Source: UBA4810 sp002479215
GTDB taxonomy: Bacteria > Desulfobacterota > Syntrophia > Syntrophales > Smithellaceae
DNA length: 64,000 nucleotides
Direction: 5' to 3'
NCBI GenBank assembly: GCA_049514435.1
Contig: JBEKVB010000006.1
Coordinates: forward strand, 62,001 to 126,000
Shown here: piece after piece, positions 17,791-26,419 of the stretch
Layout of the letters: every line of letters begins with the position of its first letter
Numbering within the stretch: position 1 is the stretch's first letter
The notes under the pieces: model-generated
The model's input: the letters and a program-made list of their open reading frames with translations, nothing else
Told to the model about the DNA's origin: nothing
Databases searched by the model: none
Made by a program: the position numbers and the translations under genes

Positions 17791-18355
17791 ATGAAGAAAA
17801 AATGTGCATTTATCCTCAATATTGCTTTTTTTGCATTATTTATACTGCCTACTTAAATGCAGAAGACGATTTTAAAAAAATAGATCAGATTGATGATTTG
17901 ATTAGGTTAACCAAAGCATATAGAAATAAGGATTATGATATAAATTTGAATGATCAACAAAAGAGAAATGTAAGAATGCTAAATCGATTTATTTTAGAGT
18001 ATATTGCGAATAAGGATCTTGCAATAAAAAAGCTAAGTACAATATTAATCTTAATTATATTTGTGGCAGCTACAATAATGAAGATAAAACAGACAAGAAA
18101 AAGATAATTTATATAAAGGCACAACCAAGCATAAAATTAACAAAGGGTTTTGGAAAATATTTAACCAAGGATAATGATTATTTGGATATATATAACTATC
18201 TATTATATGGCAATAACGACGTGCCTTGTGACAAAACTATGGCTTTTGCATATGGACCAAAACTCATAAAAGCATACTACATTTTGGGTCAATATCTGGC
18301 GGAAAACTTATATTTAGATGAAATTTGCAGTACTTGTGATCAACTATTAGATTGA
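17791..18355 (+). pseudogene. Frameshifted gene for a small exported protein
   Basis: ATG 17791 follows GGGAGGAG. The first frame encodes a signal peptide (KKKCAFILNIAFFALFIL) and stops. The sequence then continues sensibly in a second frame (AEDDFKKIDQIDDLIRLTKAY) and a third frame (KLTKGFGKYLTKDNDYLD to CDQLLD) ending at 18355. Both frame changes coincide with homopolymers (seven T near 17825, six A near 18026), each as if one base were missing. The reconstructed product is about 188 residues and unlike any family I know. The stretch is much more AT-rich than its neighbours, which suggests transfer. It is either a decaying gene, a phase-variable one, or two homopolymer sequencing errors. 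Confidence 0.55.
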
Positions 18356-18363
18356 GTCAATCA

Positions 18364-18393
18364 GATTGCCAATTGTCAAGAGTAAAGATTTGA
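18364..18393. repeat. REP-like motif
   Basis: Copy of the TTGCCAATTGTCAAGAGTAA motif, just after the broken exported-protein gene. Confidence 0.65.
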
Positions 18394-18478
18394 TTCTCAG
18401 CCGTGCGAGTTTGCTTGACAAAGTAGACCTTCTTTATTAAATTATTAACAAGTAAATTTAGAAGTGGGGTGAATTACT

Positions 18479-18646
18479 ATGGCAAAAAATCCGCATGATC
18501 ATCATCGGCAGGGACAGGTCAAAGATCGGTCACAAACGCAAAACAAGCAAAGTGATCACTGGGTTAAACGCGATACTGATACCGGTCAATTCATTGATCA
18601 AAAAGCCGATAACGAGCCGTTTAAAGGTGTCAGAAAAGAGAAGTAG
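18479..18646 (+). CDS. Small basic conserved protein (55 residues)
   Basis: Short gene with AGTGGGG before the ATG. The product is hydrophilic and rich in His, Gln, Lys and Asp. Its second half (DHWVKRDTDTGQFID, then EPFKGVRKEK at the C-terminus) resembles a small conserved hypothetical family I have seen in other bacteria. The function is unknown. The fixed C-terminal pattern argues that the frame is real despite its length. Confidence 0.6.
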   Translation: MAKNPHDHHRQGQVKDRSQTQNKQSDHWVKRDTDTGQFIDQKADNEPFKGVRKEK

Positions 18647-18859
18647 TCTGGCCAATCGTAATAGGGGATATTGAGATTGCTCTAAGGAAATGCGGTCAGT
18701 GTCATTTGTGGCGGCACTCAAAACTTTTCATTCCGCACCATCCATAATTTTGAGCGGTCTCTGTTGCGCAGGTCGCAATTCTGTCACTTCGACCTGAAGG
18801 GTGAAGTCTTGATCATAACAACTGCCGGAAAGCTGGAACAGACAAGAATTTAAATAGAA

Positions 18860-19032
18860 TCGTCCCCGATTTATTTTACACTTCACAAGATACGAATAAC
18901 TTTTCATTATTTGCGCTTCACGCTTCACGATAATCCATGAGGGTTTTTATCTGCTTCAGCTTTTTCCCTTCAGTCTTCAGCCTAACATACTAAACCCCTG
19001 GTATATTGCCAATTGTCAAGAGTAAAGATTGG
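18860..19032. repeat. Cluster of REP-like motifs
   Basis: The 397-base gap 18647-19043 has no supported gene. It carries three repeat types: ATCGTCCCCGATTTATTTTA near 18858, CGCTTCACGCTTCACGA near 18910, and TTGCCAATTGTCAAGAGTAA near 19007. An open frame of 66 codons on the minus strand (18728-18928) has no ribosome binding site and runs through one of these repeats, so I do not call it. Confidence 0.65.
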
Positions 19033-19043
19033 AATCCATTCTT

Positions 19044-20459
19044 TCAGTTTATTGATTCAGACGGTTTTTGCTTTCCTAATATCCGCTTTTTCTTCCACCG
19101 GCCTCCCTTGTAGTACAACCAGTTCAACCCGACGGCCAGCGCGCTGCTGAAAAGCATTGCCATCCAGATGCCCTCCTGTTTGAAGCCGAAGGGGCCGGCG
19201 AGCACATAGGCCAGAGGAATGCGGATGATGATCAGAGCGATGAACGAGAGAACCAGCAAGGCCATCGTGTCGCCTGCACTGCGCAGGACGCCCTGGATGA
19301 CGAAGATGACGGCGAAGCAGGGAAAAATAAACGCCATCCAATGATAATATTCGCCCACAAGATTCAACACATTTGCATGTTCGGCTGACTGCTTGAGGAA
19401 AATGGCGCCGATTTGATGAGAGAAAATTGCCAGCGCAGCGGTGCAAGTAACGGCAATGGCCAGCCCGAAAAACACCGACATACGCAGGGTCTGGAAAACG
19501 CGATCTATTTTCTGAGCACCCAAGTTCTGACCGGCGATGGAGGTCGCCGCCATCCCGATAGACATGGCCGGAATGGTTGCCAGCAGATCGATCTGCATAC
19601 CGATGCCGAAGGCCGCGGTAACATCCGTGCCGTAACTGTTGACCAGGGATATGATGATTACCCCGGCCAGTGAAACGACAAGCATCTGCATCGAGGCGGG
19701 CACACCGATTACGAAAACCTCCCGGATGATGTGCCAATCCAAACTATAGTCCCAGCTGTGCATATTAATGTAAGGATTATGCCGCACAAGGTAAATATAG
19801 CCGATGATACAGGTCAGCATGGACGCCAGCGCCGTTCCCCAGGCCGCGCCGGCTACGCCAAGCGGCGGCAGAGGGCCGATGCCGCGAATAAACAGCGGGA
19901 CAAAAACAATGTTAAACACCGTAAGCAGAATGAGGATTTTCACCACTGTTTTGGCGTCACCCAGGCCGCGCAGCATCGCCGTCATCCAGTAGACAAAGAA
20001 CTGAAATACCAGCGCGGCCATCATAATGGTCAGATAAGAAAGCGCCATGTCCTGAATTTCCTGCGGTGCATGCACCCATTCGAGCAACTGGCGACGCAGC
20101 ACAAGGGCAATGATGGATATAAGCAGACAGAACAGGATAGAGGCGAAAAAGGAATTCGCCAGGATTTTTCTGAGCAGTGCCGTGTCCTTGCGGCCGAAGG
20201 CCTGGGCGATAAGGACATTAGTGGCCATGGCCAGGCCGATGAGAAATGCGGGCATCAGCATGATGATCGGCAGGCTGGCGGAGATTGCCGCCACCGCTGT
20301 GTGGCCCAGGAGCCGGCCGACCCAGATCATGTTGATGATACCGTAAACGGACAGCAGCAGATTGCCTAACATTAGCGGCGTGCTGAAATTAACAACCTGT
20401 CTGCCGATATTGCCTTCAGTGAAATCTTGCACGTATTCCTTTTTTATTTCCGGGAGCAT
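19044..20459 (-). CDS. MATE-family multidrug exporter
   Basis: Inner-membrane sodium- or proton-coupled exporter, 471 residues, with twelve predicted membrane segments in two related halves. Typical features are GNIGRQVVNFSTPLMLGNLL at the first helix, ATNVLIAQAFGRKD after helix 2, and the matching AATSIAGQNLGAQK in the second half. The start follows no obvious operon partner. The substrate cannot be inferred. Confidence 0.92.
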   Translation of the reverse strand: MLPEIKKEYVQDFTEGNIGRQVVNFSTPLMLGNLLLSVYGIINMIWVGRLLGHTAVAAISASLPIIMLMPAFLIGLAMATNVLIAQAFGRKDTALLRKILANSFFASILFCLLISIIALVLRRQLLEWVHAPQEIQDMALSYLTIMMAALVFQFFVYWMTAMLRGLGDAKTVVKILILLTVFNIVFVPLFIRGIGPLPPLGVAGAAWGTALASMLTCIIGYIYLVRHNPYINMHSWDYSLDWHIIREVFVIGVPASMQMLVVSLAGVIIISLVNSYGTDVTAAFGIGMQIDLLATIPAMSIGMAATSIAGQNLGAQKIDRVFQTLRMSVFFGLAIAVTCTAALAIFSHQIGAIFLKQSAEHANVLNLVGEYYHWMAFIFPCFAVIFVIQGVLRSAGDTMALLVLSFIALIIIRIPLAYVLAGPFGFKQEGIWMAMLFSSALAVGLNWLYYKGGRWKKKRILGKQKPSESIN

Positions 20460-20604
20460 TGGCGATGAGAAATATCAATGATAGGATTTTATTAATATTC
20501 TTCTCTTCGTTCAAAATGTCCACATTTTATTTTGACCAGATCTTATTCCGGCAACGAACTATAGGGAAAACGGCCCTGCATGTCAATTACATAATAGCCA
20601 CAAA

Positions 20605-20690
20605 TTATCACGCTCCGCGAGATACGAATCCCGCTTCACGCATTACTATTTTTGGATCGCCAATTGTCAAGAGCAATGATACGATCTCTA
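20605..20690. repeat. REP-like motifs
   Basis: The 312-base gap 20460-20771 contains a degenerate CGCTCCGCGAGATACGAATC motif followed by ATCGCCAATTGTCAAGAG. No other feature was recognised apart from an AT-rich stretch before the nucleotidyltransferase gene. Confidence 0.6.
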
Positions 20691-20771
20691 AACTTTTCAC
20701 CGTCCTGCCTATAGAAGATTTATGGTACTGAAAGCTTGAAAAATATTCGTTAATAATATAAAGAATATCAC

Positions 20772-21077
20772 ATGAAATATAAAATCGAAAAATACATTTC
20801 CCAAAGAGAAATGATTAACTTTTGTCGCCGCAACCATATCCGCAAGCTGGCATTGTTCGGATCGGTTCTTCGTGACGAATTGAAGCCAGATAGTGACGTA
20901 GACCTGCTGGTGGAATTTGAAAAGGAACATATACCAGGCTTAATAGCACTCGCCGGAATGGAAATTGAATTAAGCAATAAATTCGGCAGAAAAGTAGACC
21001 TCAGAACACCCGGCGATCTCAGCAGATACTTTCGGGACGAGGTTGTCCGTTCGGCAGAGGTGCAATATGAAGCCTGA
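20772..21077 (+). CDS. MNT-type nucleotidyltransferase antitoxin
   Basis: Protein of 101 residues in the minimal nucleotidyltransferase family. The catalytic signature ALFGSVLRDELKPDSDVDLLVEF (GS then D-x-D) is intact. In characterised pairs this enzyme inactivates its HEPN toxin partner by AMP transfer. The start of the HEPN gene lies 11 bases inside its 3' end, so the two are translationally coupled. The ribosome binding site is weak. Confidence 0.88.
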   Translation: MKYKIEKYISQREMINFCRRNHIRKLALFGSVLRDELKPDSDVDLLVEFEKEHIPGLIALAGMEIELSNKFGRKVDLRTPGDLSRYFRDEVVRSAEVQYEA

Positions 21078-21408
21078 TGATAAAATACGACTTCAACATA
21101 TGCTTGATGCCGCTCAAGAGGCAATTACATTTTTGCAAACGCTTAAGGGCGAACGGCTGGGAAACAATCGCTTGGTTTCTCAGGCTATTGTTCGATTAAT
21201 TGAAGTTGTCGGCGAAGCAGCCGTACAAATATCAAAGGAATATAAAACCGCACATCCGGAATTACTATGGGCGCAAATTATCGGAATGCGTAACAGAATT
21301 ATTCACGCTTATTTTGACATAGACTACGAACTTGTAGAAAACACGATTAAAGTTGATTTTCCTAAACTTATCAATCAATTGATAAAATTAATTAACGATT
21401 ATAAATAG
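21067..21408 (+). CDS. HEPN-family ribonuclease toxin (DUF86)
   Basis: Toxin partner of the MNT protein, 113 residues from ATG 21067 (AGAGG upstream). It is an all-helical HEPN protein; the RNase motif R-x4-6-H is intact as MRNRIIHAYFDIDYELV. Together with the upstream MNT gene it forms a standard type VII toxin-antitoxin module. The modest conservation and compact two-gene order are typical. Confidence 0.88.
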   Translation: MKPDDKIRLQHMLDAAQEAITFLQTLKGERLGNNRLVSQAIVRLIEVVGEAAVQISKEYKTAHPELLWAQIIGMRNRIIHAYFDIDYELVENTIKVDFPKLINQLIKLINDYK

Positions 21409-21445
21409 TGCACGCCGCGGCGGTGGTGGGCGCATCACGATTTTC

Positions 21446-21510
21446 AGATTGCCAATTATCAAGAGTAAAGATTTGAACCTCTCCCGCCCTTTGATTATAT
21501 TGAGCCGTCC
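21446..21510. repeat. REP-like motifs
   Basis: Contains TTGCCAATTATCAAGAGTAA and then GAGCCGTCCCCGATTATTCC. The second motif overlaps the 3' end of the LEA-like gene and encodes its last residues (IIGDGSI, read on the minus strand). Confidence 0.65.
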
Positions 21511-22187
21511 CCGATTATTCCCTCTTTTGAGAAAGGGAAATTGAGGCTTCCGAATACCGAACTGACATTGGCATTTCCCTCTATCTTATAAGGCAGGTTA
21601 TGTTCTGTGAAAATAACCTTCAGGATTCCACTCAAATCTTTATATTTTACAACGAGTGGTACCTGTATCTGCGTTGTTGATGATGAGGGGATCAAGATTT
21701 CCTTTCCCATGTGGCCATTTCCGATTTCCTCATTTTTAAGGTAAATGCTGCACCCAAAAGACTTGAGTGTAAGATCAAAATGGTTTGGATTTTTTACATC
21801 GAGATCAAGGAGAAGATTAGACTCTGTGAAGGAGATCGGACTGAGACTGACTCTACGAAGAGTAAAGGATGGATTCTCCAGTATCCAATTCGCACAAGAC
21901 ATGAGACAAATGGAAAAAGCAAACAGGCATAATATTCTACAATGAAGCCTTACTTTCCGTAATCTGATTGCGGTATATATTAATATATTAGTGAAACTCC
22001 AATTACGAAAGCGCAGCGCAGCGGAATTGGTAAGTTGTAATGAGACCCAAGTTTCAGAAACAGAGCAGAGTGCACTGAAACTTGCAGGTCGAATTATCCC
22101 GCGAAGCGGAGGGTTATGAGACTTAAATTTCAAAAGCTTGCTTTGGGGTTCATACCCGTGGTTGTTCATTAGTCTATTTGCCTTCAT
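21495..22187 (-). CDS. LEA type 2 / WHy-domain lipoprotein
   Basis: The real gene is probably the 3' two thirds. A hydrophobic segment ending in a lipobox (FSICLMSC) precedes a WHy/LEA14 domain (ESNLLLDLDVKNPNHFDLTLKSFGCSIYLKNEEI, shown here as one conserved stretch from about 21840 to 21740). Such proteins are exported and of unknown role in bacteria. The open frame continues upstream to 22187 through a hairpin array without a stop, so the first ~66 codons are repeat sequence and the true start is unclear; no ATG or GTG lies just before the signal peptide. The last seven codons are supplied by a REP motif. Confidence 0.6.
   Translation of the reverse strand: MKANRLMNNHGYEPQSKLLKFKSHNPPLRGIIRPASFSALCSVSETWVSLQLTNSAALRFRNWSFTNILIYTAIRLRKVRLHCRILCLFAFSICLMSCANWILENPSFTLRRVSLSPISFTESNLLLDLDVKNPNHFDLTLKSFGCSIYLKNEEIGNGHMGKEILIPSSSTTQIQVPLVVKYKDLSGILKVIFTEHNLPYKIEGNANVSSVFGSLNFPFSKEGIIGDGSI
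22009..22150 (-). repeat. Modular double-hairpin array F
   Basis: On the minus strand: CCCTCCGCTTCGCGGGATAA, linker TTCGACCTGC, a stem CAAGTTTCAG/CTGAAACTTG, GGTCTCATTA, then a second stem CCAATT/AATTGG with loop CGCTGCGCTGCGCTTTCG and the end GGAGTTTCA. The second half nearly matches the array before emrB (41964-42099). Confidence 0.75.
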
Positions 22188-22274
22188 ACCTTTCTGAATG
22201 TTCCTTATGCTTATACCAAAAGAGTTACCTAATTAATGAACATTAACAAAAGTCCCCGATTATTTTCTAGGGTA

Positions 22275-22520
22275 AATCCAGTTTCATTTTTGTCATTGTG
22301 AGGAGCCCCTCGTGGCTCCGCTTGCCCCCTGACTAGGTGGTGGCAATCTCGCCCTTGTCATTCCGGCGCAGGCCGGAATCCAGTGTAAAACTCTACTTCC
22401 CCCTTTTCTAAAGGGTGACCATACACATCTGTCATTGCGAGGAGCGCCTTGCGCGACGTGGCAATCTCGTACTTCCCCCCTTTCTTAAAGGGGGATTGAG
22501 GGGGATTTTTTGTCATTCCC
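22275..22520. repeat. Intergenic repeat cluster of three types
   Basis: The 334-base gap 22188-22521 has no gene. It holds two copies of a GTCATTGCGAGGAGCG... GTGGCAATCTCG-type repeat (near 22293 and 22432), a palindrome TCATTCCGGCGCAGGCCGGA near 22358, and two CCCCTTTCTTAAAGGGGGAT-type stretches (near 22397 and 22476). These repeat types are widespread in proteobacterial genomes. The cluster lies just after the stop codon of the flavin reductase gene. Confidence 0.75.
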
Positions 22521-22521
22521 G

Positions 22522-23022
22522 CTATTCAGTTTCGTAACAGGCCAGAATCTCGCCAAAGTAATGGGTGTGGTAATCTTTTAGCGGATAGAGGGACTTATCG
22601 TAATTTTTATCCAGATGAGCCGGATTCATGGCGGATTTGTAAACTATTTTGCATTCATAATGAATCCCCGGCACCTTGATGATCGGCGACGCGACCTTCT
22701 GCCCGTTTGCTGTTTCCAGCTTGCACATCTTGAACTTATCCACATCCCGGCCCGATTTCGATCCGCAAAAAGCGGTTGCCTTGCCCATATCGCCTGAAGG
22801 TATTGTAACCGTAAAGTCCTGAGCCTTTTCTATAATACCGAAGGTGTGCCGGGTAGAGCGTACCGCCACCATCATGATAGGCTTCTGCCAGATGAATCCG
22901 AAAGTGGCCCAGCCGATTGTCATGGTGTTGAGTGCGTCCGCGGCCTTAACGGTTAAAAAAGCTCCTTTTTTTATTTTGCTTACGGCATCTTCGGCAATAC
23001 TCATATAATTTATATTTTTCAT
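22522..23022 (-). CDS. Flavin reductase-like domain protein
   Basis: FMN-binding split-barrel protein of 166 residues. ATG 23022 is preceded by AAGGAG; an upstream start at 23037 is less likely. The pattern GWATFGFIWQKPIMMVAVRSTRHT, DFTVTIPSGDMGKATAFCGSKSGRD and HYFGEILACYE fits the flavin reductase/flavoredoxin family. These use reduced flavin in electron transfer; the partner is unknown. Its 5' end and leader are duplicated at 23701-23860. Confidence 0.85.
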   Translation of the reverse strand: MKNINYMSIAEDAVSKIKKGAFLTVKAADALNTMTIGWATFGFIWQKPIMMVAVRSTRHTFGIIEKAQDFTVTIPSGDMGKATAFCGSKSGRDVDKFKMCKLETANGQKVASPIIKVPGIHYECKIVYKSAMNPAHLDKNYDKSLYPLKDYHTHYFGEILACYETE

Positions 23023-23062
23023 GATAATCTCCTTCATTATTTCTTTACTGCAAAAAACTTAT

Positions 23063-23242
23063 ATTTCAAGACCTGACCTCATTCGTCTGTTCGCTTCACG
23101 AGATACGAGATACGCGTCCCTAGAACCGTCCCATTTATTTTATTTATTTTACTTTCCACCATAGCACAACCATGACCGATAAGAAATTTAAACTGACGGT
23201 ATTAAATGGATACTTGGTTAATTGTCAAGGGTAAAGATTGTA
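23063..23242. repeat. REP-like motif cluster
   Basis: Contains AAGACCTGACCTCATTCGTC, CGCTTCACGAGATACGAGAT, TAGAACCGTCCCATTTATTT and TTAATTGTCAAGGGTAAAG in that order. All four types recur between genes elsewhere in the window. Confidence 0.65.
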
Positions 23243-23258
23243 CGACGATTAGTCACAC

Positions 23259-23675
23259 TTATCTTATCCCCCGCCGGATTTTAGCTACATTCGCGTCAAT
23301 CATCTGATAAAAAAAATCCGCGAACTGCTTATCACCTAACAGGCTTATTTTGATCATAACTTTGGTAATCTTTTTTTCAAATGGCAAAATATCAATCTGC
23401 AAAGGCTCTTTGCATTCCAGCTCCAGAGAATATCCATTCTCCTCTGTAGATTTATGGACTATTTTTAAATGCACCTGCCGGGAAGACTGCATTACCGCCC
23501 GGCGCATAGTGGCTATATCTTCAGCATAATATTTGACAGCCTGGCGGCCTTTCCAACCAACGAAGCCGTCAAAGACCGTCGTCCCCACAGCCGGAATGAA
23601 TGGCAAAATACCACATCCCCAGATAATATTTACGGCGCAAAATAGATAAGCACACCAGATTATATTTTTTAACAC
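23259..23675 (-). CDS. Small lipoprotein, DUF3568-like
   Basis: Product of 138 residues starting at GTG 23675 with AAGGAG eight bases upstream. The signal peptide ends in a lipobox I-W-G-C, and the following GILPFIPAVGTTVFDGFVGWKGRQAVKYY and GDKQFADFFYQMIDANVAKIRRG parts match a family of small uncharacterised lipoproteins (DUF3568) as I remember it. The role is unknown. The gene lies between the flavin reductase gene and a partial copy of that gene's 5' end. Confidence 0.7.
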   Translation of the reverse strand: MLKNIIWCAYLFCAVNIIWGCGILPFIPAVGTTVFDGFVGWKGRQAVKYYAEDIATMRRAVMQSSRQVHLKIVHKSTEENGYSLELECKEPLQIDILPFEKKITKVMIKISLLGDKQFADFFYQMIDANVAKIRRGIR

Positions 23676-23700
23676 GCTTACTCCTTGGTTTTACAGATCG

Positions 23701-23781
23701 TCATTCTTTAGTCAGCTCCCGGCCACGCCAGATCAAATAGATGGCATCTTCAGCGATGCTCATATAATTTAGATTTTTCAT
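23701..23781 (-). pseudogene. Duplicated 5' fragment of the flavin reductase gene
   Basis: The first 13 codons (MKNLNYMSIAEDA) match the start of the 22522-23022 gene (MKNINYMSIAEDA) and then diverge to a stop after 26 residues. The match continues upstream through the same AAGGAG leader and TTATTTCTTTACTGC to about 23860. The duplicated stretch is roughly 115 bases. No flavin-binding sequence remains, so it is not functional. Confidence 0.7.
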
Positions 23782-23814
23782 GATAATCTCCTTGATTATT
23801 TCTTTACTGCAAAA

Positions 23815-23925
23815 AACTTATATTTCAAGACCTGACCTCATTGGTCTGTTCGCTTCCCCAGATACGAATCACGCTTCACGCTTCACGAAATGCACGTCCC
23901 TTCAATAGAACCATCCCCAATTATT
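23815..23925. repeat. REP-like motif cluster
   Basis: Contains AAGACCTGACCTCATTGGTC, CGCTTCACGCTTCACGAAAT and AGAACCATCCCCAATTATTT, the same order as at 23063-23242. The last motif abuts the stop codon of the next gene. Confidence 0.65.
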
Positions 23926-23926
23926 T

Positions 23927-24463
23927 CTACTTCATCTTTGATTTTAGCTTAATCCTTTTACCCGCAACCATGAAGTTGCCGTTTCCAACATGATGAATTG
24001 TCCGCGGGTTTTTCACTGCCGGGTCTATCCATGCTTTGATAACTTCAACTACAAACAAACAATACTTGTTCACCATCTTTGTGTCGGTTACCCGGCACTC
24101 GAGATTTGCAAAGCACTCCTCGATGAGAGGTGGTCTGACTAGTGCAGCAGGCTTGGGCGTGAGAAAAAATGCCTTGAACTTGTCTATTTTCGCACCCGAC
24201 GTATTGCCGCAACCCACGACACTTTCCGCTATTTCCACGGTAGGAATGTTGATGACGCATTCTTTTGTTGCCTTTAACAGGCCGAAGGAATAGTTGCGAT
24301 TGCTGATGACACAACCTATTAGTGGCGGTTCAAACTCGAGCATGGTGTGCCATGACATGGTCATGATGTTTTGGCGTTTACCCCGAACGGTCGTGACCAT
24401 TACCGCCGGCCCAGGTTCGAGCAAGCCGTAGACCTTGGAAAGAGGAAAAGGTTTCTTTGCCAT
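23927..24463 (-). CDS. Flavin reductase family protein
   Basis: FMN-binding split-barrel protein of 178 residues. LEPGPAVMVTTVRGKRQNIMTMSWHT, PLIGCVISNRNYSF, NIPTVEIAESVVGCGNTSGAKIDKF and FVVEVIKAW are the family pattern. It is a different subfamily from the copy at 22522 (low similarity). It lies between a nitroreductase gene and repeats, with no clear operon partner. Its stop codon is followed at once by a REP motif. Confidence 0.86.
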   Translation of the reverse strand: MAKKPFPLSKVYGLLEPGPAVMVTTVRGKRQNIMTMSWHTMLEFEPPLIGCVISNRNYSFGLLKATKECVINIPTVEIAESVVGCGNTSGAKIDKFKAFFLTPKPAALVRPPLIEECFANLECRVTDTKMVNKYCLFVVEVIKAWIDPAVKNPRTIHHVGNGNFMVAGKRIKLKSKMK

Positions 24464-24510
24464 GATTGGTATTACCTTTCGACAACAATTACCTTACAAT
24501 AAAATATTGT

Positions 24511-25176
24511 TTATTCCATCCAATGGACAAATTCATCCAGCTTTGCTCTCTCCCGCTCAAAATTGTTGAGAGGAAATGACGGATCGGGATAACCCAGAGC
24601 AATGCCCACAACAATTTTTTTATCGGCGGGAATTGCCGCTATCTTTCTGATTTCGGCGGAGAAACGTGCGGCGGCGGCCAAGAGACACGTGCCCAGGCCT
24701 TTGCCGTGAGCAGCAAGACAAATCGTTTGCGCGATGAGGCCGATATCCAGCATCTGGTATTCGACGAGATTATCCCGGGAAATACAGACCAGAATCAGAC
24801 AAGGGGCATCAAACATGGAAACCATATTCTGATAATACTTATCGCGTGCTTCCTTATCATCTCTTTTTATACCCTGCGAGGACAAAACGATTTTGCCCAG
24901 CTCTCCATATCTGGCTTTCATGGCGTCCGGCCATTTTTCGAGCATCGGCACATCGGGGGCAATAACTGCACCCGCCAGCGTTTGCTTGAGATTCATTTCT
25001 TTAAATTTAGCCAGTGTTTTACCCTTTAATACATACAAGTCCCAGGGCTGGGTATTTCCCCACGATGGCGACCAGCGCGCCACTTCCAGAATCTCCGTAA
25101 TTACACTTTTAGGTACATCCTGCGGCTTGAATTTGCGAATACTCCTTCTTCCCTTGATTGCAGCAGCTAATTCCAT
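24511..25176 (-). CDS. Nitroreductase-family flavoprotein
   Basis: FMN-dependent oxidoreductase, 221 residues. The N-terminal GRRSIRKFKPQDV, ARWSPSWGNTQPWDLYV and the C-terminal GLGTCLLAA with GYPDPSFPLN are diagnostic. AAAAGGAGG precedes ATG 25176. A modular hairpin array ends about 15 bases upstream of the start, as in the paralogue at 14700. The flavin reductase gene that follows 47 bases downstream could supply or share flavin chemistry, but co-transcription is inferred only from spacing. Confidence 0.88.
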   Translation of the reverse strand: MELAAAIKGRRSIRKFKPQDVPKSVITEILEVARWSPSWGNTQPWDLYVLKGKTLAKFKEMNLKQTLAGAVIAPDVPMLEKWPDAMKARYGELGKIVLSSQGIKRDDKEARDKYYQNMVSMFDAPCLILVCISRDNLVEYQMLDIGLIAQTICLAAHGKGLGTCLLAAAARFSAEIRKIAAIPADKKIVVGIALGYPDPSFPLNNFERERAKLDEFVHWME

Positions 25177-25192
25177 GGTAACCTCCTTTTAA

Positions 25193-25400
25193 TGAGTCCC
25201 AAATTTCAGAAGCACAGCGCACTGAAATTTGTTGGACGAATTATCCCAGAAGCAAAGCGACGTGGGATAATGAACACAGCGGGCTATCCCGCAAAGCGTA
25301 TTAAAGTTTGTTAGTCAAATTAATTCAACTAACAGATATTACAAGCGCAGCGCGGTAATATCTGTTAGTTGAATTATCCCGCGTGCGAAGCTTAGCGGGG
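25193..25400 (-). repeat. Modular double-hairpin array C
   Basis: Fills most of the 355-base gap 25177-25531. On the minus strand it shows stems CAGATATTAC/GTAATATCTG, a TAGTTGAATTAA linker, GGGATAATTCGTCCAAC, then CAAATTTCAG/CTGAAATTTG with loop TGCGCTGTGCTT, ending GGGACTCATTA directly before AAAGGAGG of the nitroreductase gene. The remaining 25401-25531 holds no recognised feature. Confidence 0.75.
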
Positions 25401-25531
25401 GTAATAATCAAGCCGCTCAATATTGATATTAAATATTTTTCAGTTAATCCCTCGGCAGGAACTCCGGCAGGGCACTTCAGCGAATGCAGGGCATGCCGGA
25501 TACGCCAGGTATCTTCTTTACTATTTGCGTT

Positions 25532-26413
25532 TCACCCTTTAAAATTGCCGAATTTCCAAACGCCCTTTTCTCGAAAAGCTGGGATGGTTTGTCTGCGTGC
25601 AGCATTAAGCAGCGCGTTAATAGATTTTTTATTAGCTTTTGCATAATCAGCGACTGTGGAAATTTGTTCGCCTTGTAAATAAGCGATTCTTTTATGCAGC
25701 GATTCTGTTAAAGCCAGAGTGATAATTTTTTCCATAATCTTTGTATTTTTTGAATCTTTATATTCACCAAATGCTCTGTAGTAGAGCAGCTTCTCTTTAT
25801 CCCGAATAATAATGTTGGGAAAACTAAGGCGTGCAAGCTGATAATTGATAATCACACGCCCAATTCTGCCGTTGCCGTCACAAAACGGATGAACAGTTTC
25901 GAAATCAAGATGAAATTTAGCTATTTTGTCGGCAAAGTAATTGATATGGTCCGAAGAAAAATCCAGCAGAATAGTCTCTATCATTCTTTCTACATGCTCC
26001 GGTGCTGGAGCGATATGTGTGCCCACGCGGACATATTCGCCTTTGGCGCGGAAGTGCCCCGCGATAGCGTCTTTGATATTCCCCATAAGCATTTTGTGTA
26101 AAAGCAGGATGAGTTCGATTGAGAGTTCCGTGTCGTTTGCTTTACTTTTTATGTATTCCATCACCCGCGCCAGATTTTTCGCTTCAAAAACTTCCCGCAC
26201 TGAAACATTACGGGAAGTTTTCATCTCCAGTAAAATGCGTTCTGTTTCTTTGAGTGTCAGTGTAGAATTTTCGATAGCGTTGGAATTGAAGACGCTTTCA
26301 GGAAGTTCGGATTCGTCAATCAGCTTGACTAAAGACTCTTTCCCTTTACCAAGCTGGTCATACTGGGCTTTTAAAACTTGAATATAATTTTTTACAGGAT
26401 TTGCTGTTGCCAT
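25532..26413 (-). CDS. Fic-domain AMP transferase (self-inhibited type)
   Basis: Fic protein of 293 residues, expected to transfer AMP (or a related group) to a protein target. The catalytic motif is intact (VHPFCDGNGRIGRVII), and an N-terminal inhibitory helix motif [ST]xxxE[GN] is seen as SNAIEN near residue 41. The C-terminal 70 residues look like a winged helix (ADYAKANKKSINALLNAARR), as in many chromosomal Fic proteins that may bind their own promoter. There is no ribosome binding site before ATG 26413, and the predicted -10 box is only 7 bases away. Confidence 0.9.
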   Translation of the reverse strand: MATANPVKNYIQVLKAQYDQLGKGKESLVKLIDESELPESVFNSNAIENSTLTLKETERILLEMKTSRNVSVREVFEAKNLARVMEYIKSKANDTELSIELILLLHKMLMGNIKDAIAGHFRAKGEYVRVGTHIAPAPEHVERMIETILLDFSSDHINYFADKIAKFHLDFETVHPFCDGNGRIGRVIINYQLARLSFPNIIIRDKEKLLYYRAFGEYKDSKNTKIMEKIITLALTESLHKRIAYLQGEQISTVADYAKANKKSINALLNAARRQTIPAFREKGVWKFGNFKG

Positions 26414-26419
26414 AAAAGT

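Noticed and set aside
18728..18928. 66-codon open frame on the minus strand
   Set aside because: No ribosome binding site and it reads through REP motifs; no family resemblance.
19731..20369. 212-codon open frame on the plus strand inside the MATE gene
   Set aside because: Antisense shadow; composition dominated by His, Gln and Arg, typical of reverse reading of a membrane protein.
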